Shown: in pieces, positions 33,588 through 43,902 of the stretch
Layout: the number at the start of each line of letters is the position of its first letter
How positions within the stretch are numbered: the first letter of the stretch is position 1
Source: Prototheca cutis
Lineage: Eukaryota; Chlorophyta; Trebouxiophyceae; Chlorellales; Chlorellaceae
Length of the DNA stretch: 64,000 nucleotides
Assembly (NCBI GenBank): GCA_002897115.2
Contig: BCIH01000016.1
Span: forward strand, 218,774-282,773
Direction: 5' to 3'
Made by a program: the position numbers and the translations under genes
Notes under the pieces: generated by a model
The model's database searches: none
What the model was told of the DNA's origin: nothing
Seen by the model: only the letters and a program-made list of their open reading frames with translations

Positions 33588-35071
33588 TCACATGGCACTG
33601 AATGCCTTGAGCTTTTTTGCCCAGGAGGCGACAATCATGTCGTTCGGGTAGTGGGTGGCCTGCCAGCTGGGCAGCCCCTCCATCGCCCCAAGGTATGCCG
33701 CAATCTGTGGGTACTCCTTCAAGATGTCCCAGCCCTGCATGGTATGCATGGGTTGGGTCCGTGTGTTTGGGAGAAGAGTCTTTCGTGCAGCTAGGGTCAA
33801 CTTGGACCCCAGGCACGCAGGCATTATCCCGGAAGGCAGGAACCCCCCTCTTCCGGGCCTGGTTATCAGAGGTGACTGCAGCCGCGATCCCCCATCGCCA
33901 AATCCCCTGGCCTGCCTTGAGTGCGGGAATGGCTACGGTGATGATGCGGAGCTTGGGAGCCAGCTCAAAGTCGTTTGTCCCCGGATTGGCGCCGTGGATA
34001 AACGGCGTGGCATCCTGCAGCACAGTTCGAGGTGCCGATGCCGTTTTCGCAGTATTCCGCAGTGAATATGAAAGGCGACGCAACGAGCGCCGTCGTCAGC
34101 GGTACCCTGTGCCCAGACATGCAGTCCAGCAGGTGTGTTCCGCTGTCATGCTGCTGGGTCTCGCCCCAGACTGACCTTGAAGTCTGTGTCAATCTTGGAC
34201 AACGCGGCCTCCAGGGCTGCCTTCTTCTCAGCTTCCTCGGGTTTGCCAGTGCTCTTCAAGTAGCCCACGTATGCTGGGAAGATGCCCTCCCCGCTGTGCA
34301 CAGAATGGATGGTCAGGACTGGCTGAGCAGATGCCATGGCTCACGCCGAAAATTGCTCAAGCTCTGTCCGTGGCCACCCACCTCCCCGGCGCCTCCCCCT
34401 CCTCCAACTGCATGTGCGCACACGTACACATTCCTGCTGTCCGAGGTGTGGCCCACGGGCAGCTCGGGGTACAGGTCCTCGATGTAGTTCGTGATGTCGC
34501 CGGAATCTGCGAGGACCTTGCCTGTCTCCAGGTCCTTCATGACCGGGACCGTCCCAGCAGGGTTCAGGCTTGACAACCTGTGTGGCAGAGTGTGCAGGGA
34601 GTTTCATTCCTTACATTGGGTGGGTGGGTGGGGTTTGATAGGGCGGCATCATTGGTGCTGGTCTAGAACTCTTGTGATCATGGCCTTATGATCCAGGTTC
34701 CTTGTCCTGTCCGCCGTGCCATGGGGGCCCCTCACCCAAAAGTGCCAGCCTCACCAGTCTGGCTTGTTGCCAAGGTCAACATAGTGCTTGACATAGGGAA
34801 CCTTCTTCTCCTCGATGGTCAGCAGGACGCGATGGCAAAAAGGGCCTGCGAATCCGCAGCAGGACTTGTTGTGCCTGGGCTGGGAACGGCCCGCTGTCGG
34901 CACCACTTTGCAAGCAGGCACAGGCCAGGCCGATCACGAGGAGTCCAACTGCACCCCTCACACAGCCACCTCGTGCGACGTACAGTCGCCAAGAACCCCC
35001 TCATAGGAGCTTTGGGCGCCGTCTTTGGGGACCCCCTTGACGATTATCTCAAGTCTGGACTGGGAGGCCAT
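33588..35071 (-). CDS. DHAR: Dehydroascorbate reductase (GST superfamily)
   Basis: Reduces dehydroascorbate to ascorbate with glutathione. Exons (reverse) 34984-35071, 34755-34845, 34428-34577, 34176-34293, 33916-34014 and 33588-33734 join in phase to 230 residues. The glutaredoxin-like active site is GDCPFCHRVLLTIEEKKVPY, here CPFC rather than the CPFS of many plants; then NPAGTVPVMKD and ADSGDITNYIEDLYP of the thioredoxin-like domain, and ELAPKLRIITVAIPALKGWDILKEYPQ of the helical domain. Exon 5 ends at AAG|gcaggc, so the intron appears to be GC-AG; using the nearest GT instead would delete seven conserved residues. No transit peptide is evident, suggesting a cytosolic isoform. Confidence 0.92.
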
Positions 35072-35670
35072 GGCTCGAACCGAAAGCCTCAGGCCCCGGG
35101 AGGGTGCTCTCCGAAGCGAATGCAACACAGATGGAGCGGTGAGTCTCAAACAAGCCGTCAGTGCCATGTAAGCGTTTTCAAACATGCATGATTTGTGCTG
35201 TGGGTCCGGAGACACTGCGTTCTTTTGCCCTGTGGCCCAAAAAACCTTCCGACCGGCTTCATCGCGATGGCCGGCCTGACCAGGAATTTTAGCTGGGCTT
35301 CATTTTTGCCCGGGGTGCCAGTCTTCTTGCTCCTCGACGGTAGACCAGGATGATTCTCTTCCCTTTTCATCCATGACATGCAAATATGTTCAATTCATCA
35401 TGTATTTGATCAGCCTTGGGAAGGCGCTCCCTGCATTGCTGTGGGGCCCAATATGGGTGGGGAGCCCTGCCGGGCACCGGAAACCCCAGCGCCGACGATC
35501 GGGGGGTGGCTGGGGCGCGCAATCAATCGGGGTTGCAGGCCACAGTTTGAGAGGCGCGGTCCTGCACAGGTTCATAAGAGAACATAATTATTGCTTGGAA
35601 AGTTGGTCAAAAAACGCTCGTCGTTTGTGGTTGCACTGTCCGCTGGCCCCCGCGGTGGTCCCGGTGGCCC
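35072..35670. promoter_or_regulatory. Divergent intergenic region DHAR / carrier
   Basis: About 600 bp between two divergent starts, AT-rich near 35370-35420. No gene recognised. Confidence 0.35.
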
Positions 35671-37455
35671 ATGGCACTCCCCCGGGCTGGGTGCCTGGTC
35701 TTCGAACTCTCTCCATGCACGGTCGACGAGCCTCGCACGCTTCTTCTAGCGTCTCTGAGCCTGTCCAGCACCGAGAATGAGCGGAGACAGCGGTCAGGGC
35801 GCGCACAGGGCCGGGTCAGGCTGGGCTCAGGCTCCCAGCCTGCCCTGCTCTGCACCCTGGCCTCTGCCGAGGAGAAGGCGGTGAATGGCGGCGCTGGCGG
35901 TCTGGACAAGTGCCTGGTGGATGTGCGTGCCAGCGTGCTCGGCTTTCTGCTGGCCCTGCAGCACAGGGCACAGGCCCTTCCTGCGGCCACACGCCGCCTG
36001 ATCGCTGGAGGCATCTCAGGTCTGTTTCTGTGTGGCCCTGGGCTGCCGCGAGGGTTGCAGCTGCGTGCTTGCATTCCCTAGCATCGTGGTTTCAATGATA
36101 GAGCATGACCTGCCATCCTTTGATGACATTGGCCACGCCATTGCCTTTGTCAAGCCTGCCTGATCCCTTAGTGGCCCAACCCCGCGCTTCCTCTCTCCCC
36201 TCTCCCCCCCCCCCCCCCCCCCCCCCCCCCCACACACAGGTGCCGTGTCGAAGACGGCGACCGCGCCACTGGAGGTGCTGAAGATGAAGCTGGTGCAGGG
36301 CGGCAAGGTGACAGTGGTGCAGGCGGCTCAGGCTGTGCTGGAGACTCGCGGCGTGGCCGGCTTCTTCGCCGGCAACACCATCGACGTGCTGCGCACGGTG
36401 CCTAGCAAGGCGCTGGAGCTGGCAGCCTTTGACACGTACAAGCGTGTTTTCCGAGGCCTGGACTTTGTCCCAGACAGCATGGTGGGCGCGCTGGCGGGCG
36501 GCCTGGCCGGCATCACCTCCACCGTGGCCATCTACCCGCTGGAGACGGTGCGGACACGCATGGCGGTGAATGGCCACACATTCATGCAGACACTCGGCCA
36601 GGTCGCACTGCACGACGGCATTCCGGGGCTCTACAAGGTTCGTTTGCTGATTTTCCTGGCTGAGTTGAAGGACATAGGACCTACTTACTTTGTGCATTGT
36701 TGTCGGCCCACTTGGCGGAGGTAGTGAGGTACAAAAACCATCAAAATCAATTGCATGACCAGGGTCTGGACGCGAGCATGATTGGGACCGTGCCGTATAC
36801 CGCCATCCGGCTGGGTCTGTATGATGCGCTCAAGTACTCATGGAAAAAGGCCACGGGCAAGGAGCACCTGGACGCCCAGGCCTCGCTCATCTTTGGCGCC
36901 GTCGCTGGTGAGCAGTGGTGGTCCTGGGGTTTCGACCGGGTGCAGTGTGGGGTTGAAAGGGCGACCCAGTCCACGGCAATGGCATGTCACGCGCCCAAAC
37001 AAACAGCTTGCACTTCCAAAGCATGTAATCCTCCCTGGCCCTTCCCTTCCCACAACAAAATGCAGGCGTTGTATCTGCCACGGCTACATTCCCACTGGAG
37101 GTGGCACGACGGCGGATGATGGTGGGTGCGGCATACCCCAACACCGCCGCCGCTCTCATCACCATTGCGCAGAAGGAGGGCGTGCCCGCGCTCTTCAACG
37201 GTGCGGGCTTCTGGGGGGGGGGGGGGGGCCCTTGATCAGGGTGCTGGAGGATCCTGGAATATTGTCGGCAGTGGCAGTGCTGTGTTCCCCACCGGGACGG
37301 GCAGGAGCCCTGGCACATCATCCTCAGTGTCCTGACCTTTCCTTGGTCCCCTGTCCGTCATCGCAGGTGTCTGGCTGGCACTGGTGAAGCAGGCACCACA
37401 GTACGCCATCGGTTTTATGGTGTACGAGCAATGCAAGCGCGCCCTCGCATTGTGA
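35671..37455 (+). CDS. Mitochondrial carrier family protein, BRITTLE1-like
   Basis: Six-helix solute carrier of the mitochondrial carrier family, closest in look to BT1-type adenine nucleotide/ADP-glucose carriers of plastid or mitochondrial membranes. Exons 35671-36019, 36240-36637, 36763-36907, 37066-37200 and 37367-37455 join in phase to 371 residues. Three carrier repeats are visible, each with PxExx[KR]: APLEVLKMKL, YPLETVRTRM and FPLEVARRRM, preceded by RRLIAGGISGAVSKTAT, GALAGGLAGITST and FGAVAGVVSATAT. The first 100 residues before the carrier core may be a targeting region; ATG 35671 is the first in that frame. Introns 1 and 4 contain a C28 and a G16 run. Substrate not determinable here. 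Confidence 0.87.
36204..36231 (+). repeat. C28 homopolymer
   Basis: C run ending 8 nt before the acceptor AG of carrier intron 1, in effect its polypyrimidine tract. Confidence 0.9.
37213..37228 (+). repeat. G16 homopolymer
   Basis: G run just inside the 5' part of carrier intron 4. Confidence 0.9.
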
Positions 37456-39061
37456 GCCCGGGATTTTCTCAGCCACACTGCCCCATCCCACGCCCCGGGC
37501 GCCGGCTGCGGCGTCACGAACCAAGCCAGCGATTGCCATGCTTGTCCGCTGATGCGTGTCTCAGCCTTGTCTGTTCTGACATTACAAACGCCTCCTTGCA
37601 TGCCAGCGTGCGCAAGGGCAGAAACCCAGTCCGCGTCTGCCGCCGCACTGGCCCCCAGCAATACTTCAGCACCTTGCAGCCTGTACACCTGGACTCTCCA
37701 GGCCGATTGGTGTTGCGCTGACAATCACAGATTGCTATCCGAATTTGGTGGTCCAAGGTACTGCCGTCGTTGCAGCTGTCCTGCGGTCGCAAGTCGTGTA
37801 CGGCAACGCAGACTGAGCCGCCGCGCCAGTGTGTGTGTGTGTGGAGGGGGGGGCCCTCATGAGGTTCCTTTGAAAGCAATTATTGATCCTGGTGGAACAC
37901 GGTGGCATTCGGAGAGGGGGGTTGGAAGAGTCGATCGGCCGGGTATCAGGCCATTCAGTCGTACGATTGTGCTTGGAAAAGGGTGAGCCCGATTCGACCC
38001 CGGTCCTACCGGACCACCGCGGGATTGCCCTCGCGTTAAGCTGGGGACGAGCCCGCACAAAGAAAATCAATGTGAGCACGGAACACGGTGACGACAACGG
38101 CGCCGACAATTGTGAACTGCAAGCAGGGCGTTCCGTGGCACCTGTCGCGACCAGTCACCTCGGCTGGGGTGGCTCCTCCTGGAGGTCCACTGTCGACGTA
38201 CTCGGCCACTGCAAGTCCGGTCACCAGCGAGGCTTATCGATCAATTGATCGTTGTATCAAGTGAGTGCGCAGTAGATTTGCGGGGATGTGGCGGCAGCGG
38301 TGGCTGCACACCCTGCCGGCCATCCTCGTGAGCTGGGTTAACGTGCGGTGCGAGCGAGGGTACAGCCAGCAAAGCGCTCACACGAGACTGGGCAGGAACC
38401 TCACGCCGTCCCGCGATGTCCCTTGCCGCATTCGTGAGACACGGATCTGTTCACCATTTACAAACCGCAGGTTTTACTTTGAATACCTGCGTTCGCGGCC
38501 CGCAAGCCTGCCGTTTGGTGCCAGCGAGCTGGACTGTGCCTGAAGTGGAGCACGCCTCCATCCGTATTGCGCGCGTCCAGGGTTTCCGACAGGCATGTCT
38601 ACTCCCTGATCATGACACCGATGCTTACGACTCGACCGGGGCGCCAGGACCCCATTCCAGAGGTGGGACCGTGTGCTGGTCGGCGGGGGTTTTGGTGGCC
38701 TGGTGCCCAGGGAGGCAGCAGCTTCCCTGGGCCCCGGCCCTGCGCGGCTGCTGCTCGAGGGCCCCCCGCGCGTTGTGTAAATGATCTGTTGTGCTTCAAA
38801 CCGCTCTATGGCCCTGCCAAAGCCGCACATGCATGCGCTGGACGGCTGGTTACTGAAGCAGGGGGCTGCCCTGGGTCTGCAAGGGGGAGGCGCTGCGTTC
38901 AGAGACTGGCCATCCGCCCGGTTTGCCGGGGGCCCACACAATGCAGCTTCTACCATGACCCCACCCTCTCTCCCACTCTCTTTACTGCAACTATCTAAAA
39001 GGCACCTGCATCCAATTGGTCCGACGCCTCTGCACTGCATCGGCTCAAGCTGCTGCTGAGC
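37456..39061. other. Intergenic region, 1.6 kb
   Basis: No gene assigned. A short plus-strand string RVLVGGGFGGL (about 38670-38700) resembles the start of an FAD-binding fold, and FKPLYGPA about 95 bp later resembles type II NADH dehydrogenases, but no continuous domain could be built and intervening frames stop. Confidence 0.3.
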
Positions 39062-42000
39062 ATGCAGGTCGCGGCGGGTGGCCGCGTCGGTGGCTTGGCC
39101 CCCGGCTGCGCTGCTGAGGCCGGTGGCCCAGATGCCGAGCGCGGCATGGCCCTGCAAAGATCCGAGGGCCCTAGTGGTGAGGCCGGCGAGGGCAGTCGGG
39201 GGACCACCCTGCCATCGGGCTCGGGCATGCGGGAAGAGCAGGGCAGTGAACCGAGCTCTGCCGCCGTTGGCGTGGCAGGCACAAAGCATGCGGCTCCAGG
39301 CCATGGGCATTGCAGCTCTTCTTCGTCATCTGAGGGCAACGGCGTGCCGCCATCGGCCTTTGCCGCTTTTGCCGCTTTTGCTGTGCCATCCGACGGCTCC
39401 CAGCCGTCAGAGATCCAGGGGTCCCTTGGGGGATGTGCGCCCGAACGCGCGTCCTCAGCCTCTGCGGCAACCCCCGGTGGTGGTGCTACGAACGCCATGA
39501 CTGCAGCAGCGGCCACGGCGGCAGCAGCGACGCACGGCGTGGCCACCCGCGCTTTGTCCCTGGGCCTGAGCGAGGCCGATGCCCTGCGGCTAGCGCTGCT
39601 CCTGCATCAGGCACGACTGCAGTCGCTTGACGGTGTACAGGCGACAGAAGCTGTGGTTATGTCGCAGGGCCCCGACCCGTTTGGTGCTAGCAGCAATGGT
39701 GGGGCGGTGTCACATGGGCTGTGTGTTGGTGGCAGCACTCTGGGCCTCGGGGCGACAGAGGACGTCACGCATCGTCCCTCGCCGGGCCCGGCGCAAGCCC
39801 CACAAGCAATGCCGCCGACGCGGCCTGCGGCGACGTACAACCCCCGACGTGCGGCCACTCCCGCGACTGCCGCCGCCGCCGCGGCGCCGCGGCCGTCGAC
39901 GGTCCTGGTTCTCGCGAATGGCCGGCCCGGAGGTGTGCCGGCGCCAGACCCCATCGGCCCAGGGCCATCGTCATCTTCACAAGGGGTTTTGCTGGACGTG
40001 CCTCCCATGTTTGCGGGCGGTTCCGGTGCAGGTGGACGGCGGCGCGGCATGCCGCTGGGAAACACGGTGACGACAGGCGTCCCCGAGCTGCGCGAGCAGT
40101 ATGCCGCTGCGGCCGCAGCAGGCCCCGGGCGCTCTGCCAGCATGCCCTCTTCGCTGTCCCTCCAAGGCTACCCGGGCGGGGCACGCGCGCCGACGCCGCC
40201 GGCGCAGCATCTGGCCGCCGCGCCGACCATCCTCTTGGCCGGTGCTGCCGGTAGTGGTGGCGACGACGGCGGCGATTGCCAGGCGCAGCAGCTTGTGCGG
40301 GGTCTGCGGGGCAGCGCGAGCGTGGGCACGCTCGCGGTCGGCGGTCGGTGTGGCGCCCTGATGGGAGCCGACNGCGAGCCGTCGGCGACGGCAGTCACGC
40401 AGCAGCATTGCGCTGCGCCGGAGCAGTCCGGGCAGTGTGCCAACGACGGCGTGATCGCGGCGCAGCACTGGAGCGGCGGCGGTGCCAGGGAGGCCACGCT
40501 GCCACCCGTCAGGACTGCGCCCGTGCCGCGGCGTGTGCAGTCGGCCGCGGACACCGTCGCCGGGGTCAAATCCGAGCCGGCGCACGGCGGTCTGGCCGCG
40601 GCGCGGGCGCAACAGTATTCATGTCGTGGCGCCGGCGGTGCTGCGGCGGGCATCAAGGACGAGGGCGTCGGGCATCCGTTTTCCGCCGGCGACCCGGCGT
40701 CACCCATGGGCGACGAGGGCCACGCGGCCGCGGAGCTGTTGCTGGGCATCAGCGCCATCTGGCGGGGGGCCCCGCCGGAGCGGGCNGCCTCGGCGCCTGA
40801 ACCCGCGGCCGCGGCCCGTGGCGGCCGCCGTACCCCGCCGCTTCCCTCGAGTGGTGCCGGCGGCTTGAGTGGCACAGGGCGGTCCGACGCCGGAGGAGGC
40901 CGTGCTGCCGGGCCCCGTTCAGCAGAGGCAGCGGTGGGCGCCAAGCGCGAGCGTCGCGGCCGTCGCTCGGGGTCTAACAGTAGCACAGTGGCTGTCGGTG
41001 ACGACGACGGGGTTCCGCTGGCGCCGCCCGGTGCTGCCGAGTCGGGTGTCGTGGTTGCACGCGGCGGCGGCGGTGGCACGATGGCACCTCCGCCGCCCTC
41101 GCCGCTCCATTCGACGGGCCGGCCAACGGCGGCGCAGCGGTCCAGCACGCCCCCGCTGGGCGGCGCTAGCTTTGATGCTCCCGGCGAGATGAGTTTTCCG
41201 TCCAGCTGCAAACGCATGCGATCAGGCCCCTCAGGTGCCCACCGCGCCGCACGGCAGGCCCGCGGCGGGACCGTCTCGGCCGGCGGCGCCGTGCTTACCG
41301 GGGCAGCGCCGGATTCGCGCGGCTCGTCGTGGGACGCGGCGGCCGACGACCTGGAGCTGGCGCCGCGGCGGCACAGCGAGGGCGACGGCGCCGAGGGCAT
41401 GCTGGGCATGCTTCCTCCCCGCGCCGCTAGCGCCACGGGCGGCCGTGCGGCAGCCGCCGCTGCCGCGGGTGCTGTCCGCGTGCCACCCAGCCTCTCCCGA
41501 GCCGAGCTCGAGCGCCGCCTGGGCGCGCCCCTCGAAAAGGTATGAATTTGTGGTTGTTTGCTTGCTTGTTTGCATGTGCGTGTTTTTGGAGAGTCGGATT
41601 CGCGAGTCGGTTGTAGGCTTGCGCATTGGCTCTGCATGGTGGAGATTGGGGGAGGGGGGCGCGCTCTTTGGGCCCCCATTCCCCCGGAGGCCCGCTGCTG
41701 AGAACCTCAAACCCTCCCACGCCGACCAATACACGCGCCAACAGGTGGAGCGTCCCATCACCAACGGCACATACATTAACAGGCTGCATGTGACGCAGCA
41801 AATGGCGCTGCTGCTGTTCCCGCAGGCCGACGATGCCCGCGACCGCAGCCGCCCTGCGTCCCGCGAGGTGTGTTTCCCTTTGTTTTTGGTGCTGAAATGT
41901 TGGATCTGGGGTCACGTGCGTTTCTCGTGGGCCTTTGCACGCGTCTCTGCTCGCGTGCGCTCTTCTCCCCGCTCGCCAGGCCCTGCACAAACCGACCGGT

Positions 42001-42426
42001 CGACTCCTCCGCCACAGGCTGAGCAGGGTGGGGGCGGCAACTTCAACTCGCTGTTCAAGCACCGCCTGACGGTGGTGGATGAGACTGGGGAGGCATGGCC
42101 TGTGCAGTACGAGGGATTCCTGTCCAGCGGCCAGCGCCATTTCCGCCTGACGTCGGGGTGGAGCGGCCTCATGCGCCTCCAAAACGTCACCATCGGTACG
42201 CTTTTTTTCATAGGAGAGAGGGTGTTTTTCGTCTTCTCCTCCTTCCCGTGCATAGCAGGACCTCCATCTCACACCAGCCAGCCAGTCAGCCGGCTCAACC
42301 CAACTCAAACACCGTTCCATGCCAGGTGACACACTGGTGCTGGAGCGCTGGACCGAAGACCGGACGGTGGTGCACCTGCGGATCGTACGCCAGCGCGGCG
42401 CCGGTGTTGACCCTGGCACGGCCTAG
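39062..42426 (+). CDS. B3-domain transcription factor with very long disordered N-terminus
   Basis: DNA-binding protein of the plant-specific B3 superfamily, expected in the nucleus. Exons 39062-41539, 41745-41867, 42018-42195 and 42326-42426 join in phase to 959 residues. The B3 fold occupies about residues 815-950: an RPITNGTYINRLHVTQQ segment like the start of RAV/LEC B3 domains, LTVVDETGEAWPVQYEGFL, FRLTSGWSGLMRLQNVTIGD and TLVLERWTEDRTVVHLRIV. The first 826 residues come from one exon and are Ala/Gly/Pro/Ser low complexity with histidine/glutamine patches and basic clusters. The ATG at 39062 follows an in-frame stop at 38996. Two Ns fall in codons. Which B3 subclass (ARF, RAV, LAV, REM) I cannot tell. 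Confidence 0.83.
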
Positions 42427-43142
42427 GACCAGGGCCGTGAAGACAAAAATAGAGGCCCGAAAATGCATCAAGACCCACGAGTGCCGGCTTCCGACCTGTT
42501 GACCGCGGGCGCCCCTTCCCAAACAGAAAACGAAGAAAGGGAAAGAAAAGGTTGCCGCCGCCAGCAGCCATGAACGAACCCATGCATATTATACCCGGAT
42601 TCTTAAAGAAGGAGCTCATTCTTCCCCGACACCGTGCCACGGCCCGTGCGTGCTTGTCCATGCCCGACAGGCGCAGCGGCGGCGACGGCCGCCACGAGGG
42701 TGACGGAAGAGGTCAATCCCCTTCCCCACTCCACCCTCTGTGCCGCCAGGCAAAGTTTGTGCCCCCACGCTCCGTTCCCCTGCGATGCACACCATCGTCG
42801 TGCACGTGCATGACCCATTTCTGCCCCCAGCGGAATCTGCCCTATGTGTCTTGCTTTTGCCCACTCGACGCTGCCACAGCGCAAACGATTTTGTCATGCA
42901 AGGCCACCAGGCATGCGCACGAGCCAGCTCGTAGAATTGTAAGGCCATGGTAGTGTGGGTATGCGGGTCTCGGAGGCTAGGAGAGCAGTGCTCAAAAGGA
43001 TCTTCGTTTTTCTGCCTGACGAAAGTCTGGAAAGGGGGCCCGGCCAGTGACGACGTGCTACAACAACCCGCGCAACACATAGCTCGTTGAAAAAGGTGCT
43101 GGGACATCAATCGGACGACATCCGCATGGGTTTCAATCCCAT
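42427..43142. other. Intergenic
   Basis: About 715 bp between the B3 gene and the tRNA. No coding segment recognised. Confidence 0.45.
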
Positions 43143-43215
43143 GGCACTGTAGCTCAATGGATAGAGCATCCGCCTACGGAGCGGAAGGTCGAAGGTTCGA
43201 CCCCTTCCTGTGTCA
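43143..43215 (+). tRNA. tRNA-Arg (anticodon ACG)
   Basis: Cloverleaf read by hand: acceptor GGCACTG / CTGTGTC with discriminator A, D arm GCTC-AATGGATA-GAGC, anticodon stem TCCGC / GCGGA with loop CTACGGA (anticodon ACG, read as ICG), variable AGGTC, T arm GAAGG-TTCGACC-CCTTC. The internal polymerase III A box (TAGCTCAATGG) and B box (GGTTCGACC) are intact. The acceptor stem has one G-T wobble and one T-T mismatch, so function is likely but not certain. No intron and no encoded CCA. Confidence 0.85.
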
Positions 43216-43554
43216 CAACCAAAACCTTTTTGTTTTTTTTTTCTTGTTTTCTCCTCTTGTTCTGTTTTGCCCTGTTGGGCGAGCACCCTGTCAAAACTTC
43301 GAGCAAGACGCGTCATTTTTGCCCAAAAGGTTGAAGCCCTCACCACATCAGGTTGCTGGACGGATGGTCAACGCCCTTACAAACACAATGACACCCGTCA
43401 CCGCCCATTCTAACGATCGGCACCCTTTCAACGATCTGAAAACTCCTGCCTGGATGTGTTGGTGCGCCTGGCACCGTTGTAAAGCTGGACAGGTGCCATG
43501 TCTCATTTGCTAGGGCCATGATCTACATTCACGGCAGAAAATGATGAACCCCTT
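43216..43554. other. Spacer between tRNA and first Fanzor-like fragment
   Basis: Apart from the tRNA terminator, no RuvC-like or other coding segment was found here. Confidence 0.4.
43227..43242 (+). terminator. RNA polymerase III terminator for tRNA-Arg
   Basis: T-rich run (two T blocks split by one G) starting 12 nt after the tRNA, the usual pol III stop signal. Confidence 0.75.
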
Positions 43555-43902
43555 TTGAGATTCGTCAGAAGGCCCCCACCTGCACGGGATGGACATGTCT
43601 CCCAACAAATTGCATGTTGGACCACATTCCCTTGCCGCATCGCTCAGAGAATGGGCTGGGCTCCTTCTCGGCAGCAGGAGAAGGCATGCCCAACCCACGC
43701 CCCTACTGCAGGGAGCAGACGCCCACGGTGGTGTGCCATCAGCTGGTGCTGCACCAACAAGGAGTGCCGGCCCCCAAACAGCGAGCATCGTCTCTGGAAC
43801 AGAGACTTGATGGCGTGTCTGAACATGAGGCACATTGTGGAACATCTGCGGAAGACCGGCAAGCGACCTCTGCGCTTCCAGCGCCCACCGCCGAAAGACT
43901 GA
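43555..43902 (+). pseudogene. Fanzor/TnpB-like C-terminal fragment, copy 1
   Basis: The frame ends in CCTNKEC, then LWNRDLMACLNMRHIVEHL and a TGKRPLRFQRPPPKD stop. This matches the zinc-ribbon plus RuvC-III end of TnpB/Fanzor proteins, where a CxxC-type knuckle precedes [WxR]xRDxNAxxNI and supplies the last catalytic Asp. Only the C-terminal end is recognisable. No RuvC-I or RuvC-II segment could be found upstream before the tRNA, and the first cysteine pair is poor. I therefore call a degraded remnant, although an intron-split N-terminus cannot be excluded. Copy 2 lies 1.8 kb downstream on the same strand. Confidence 0.55.
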
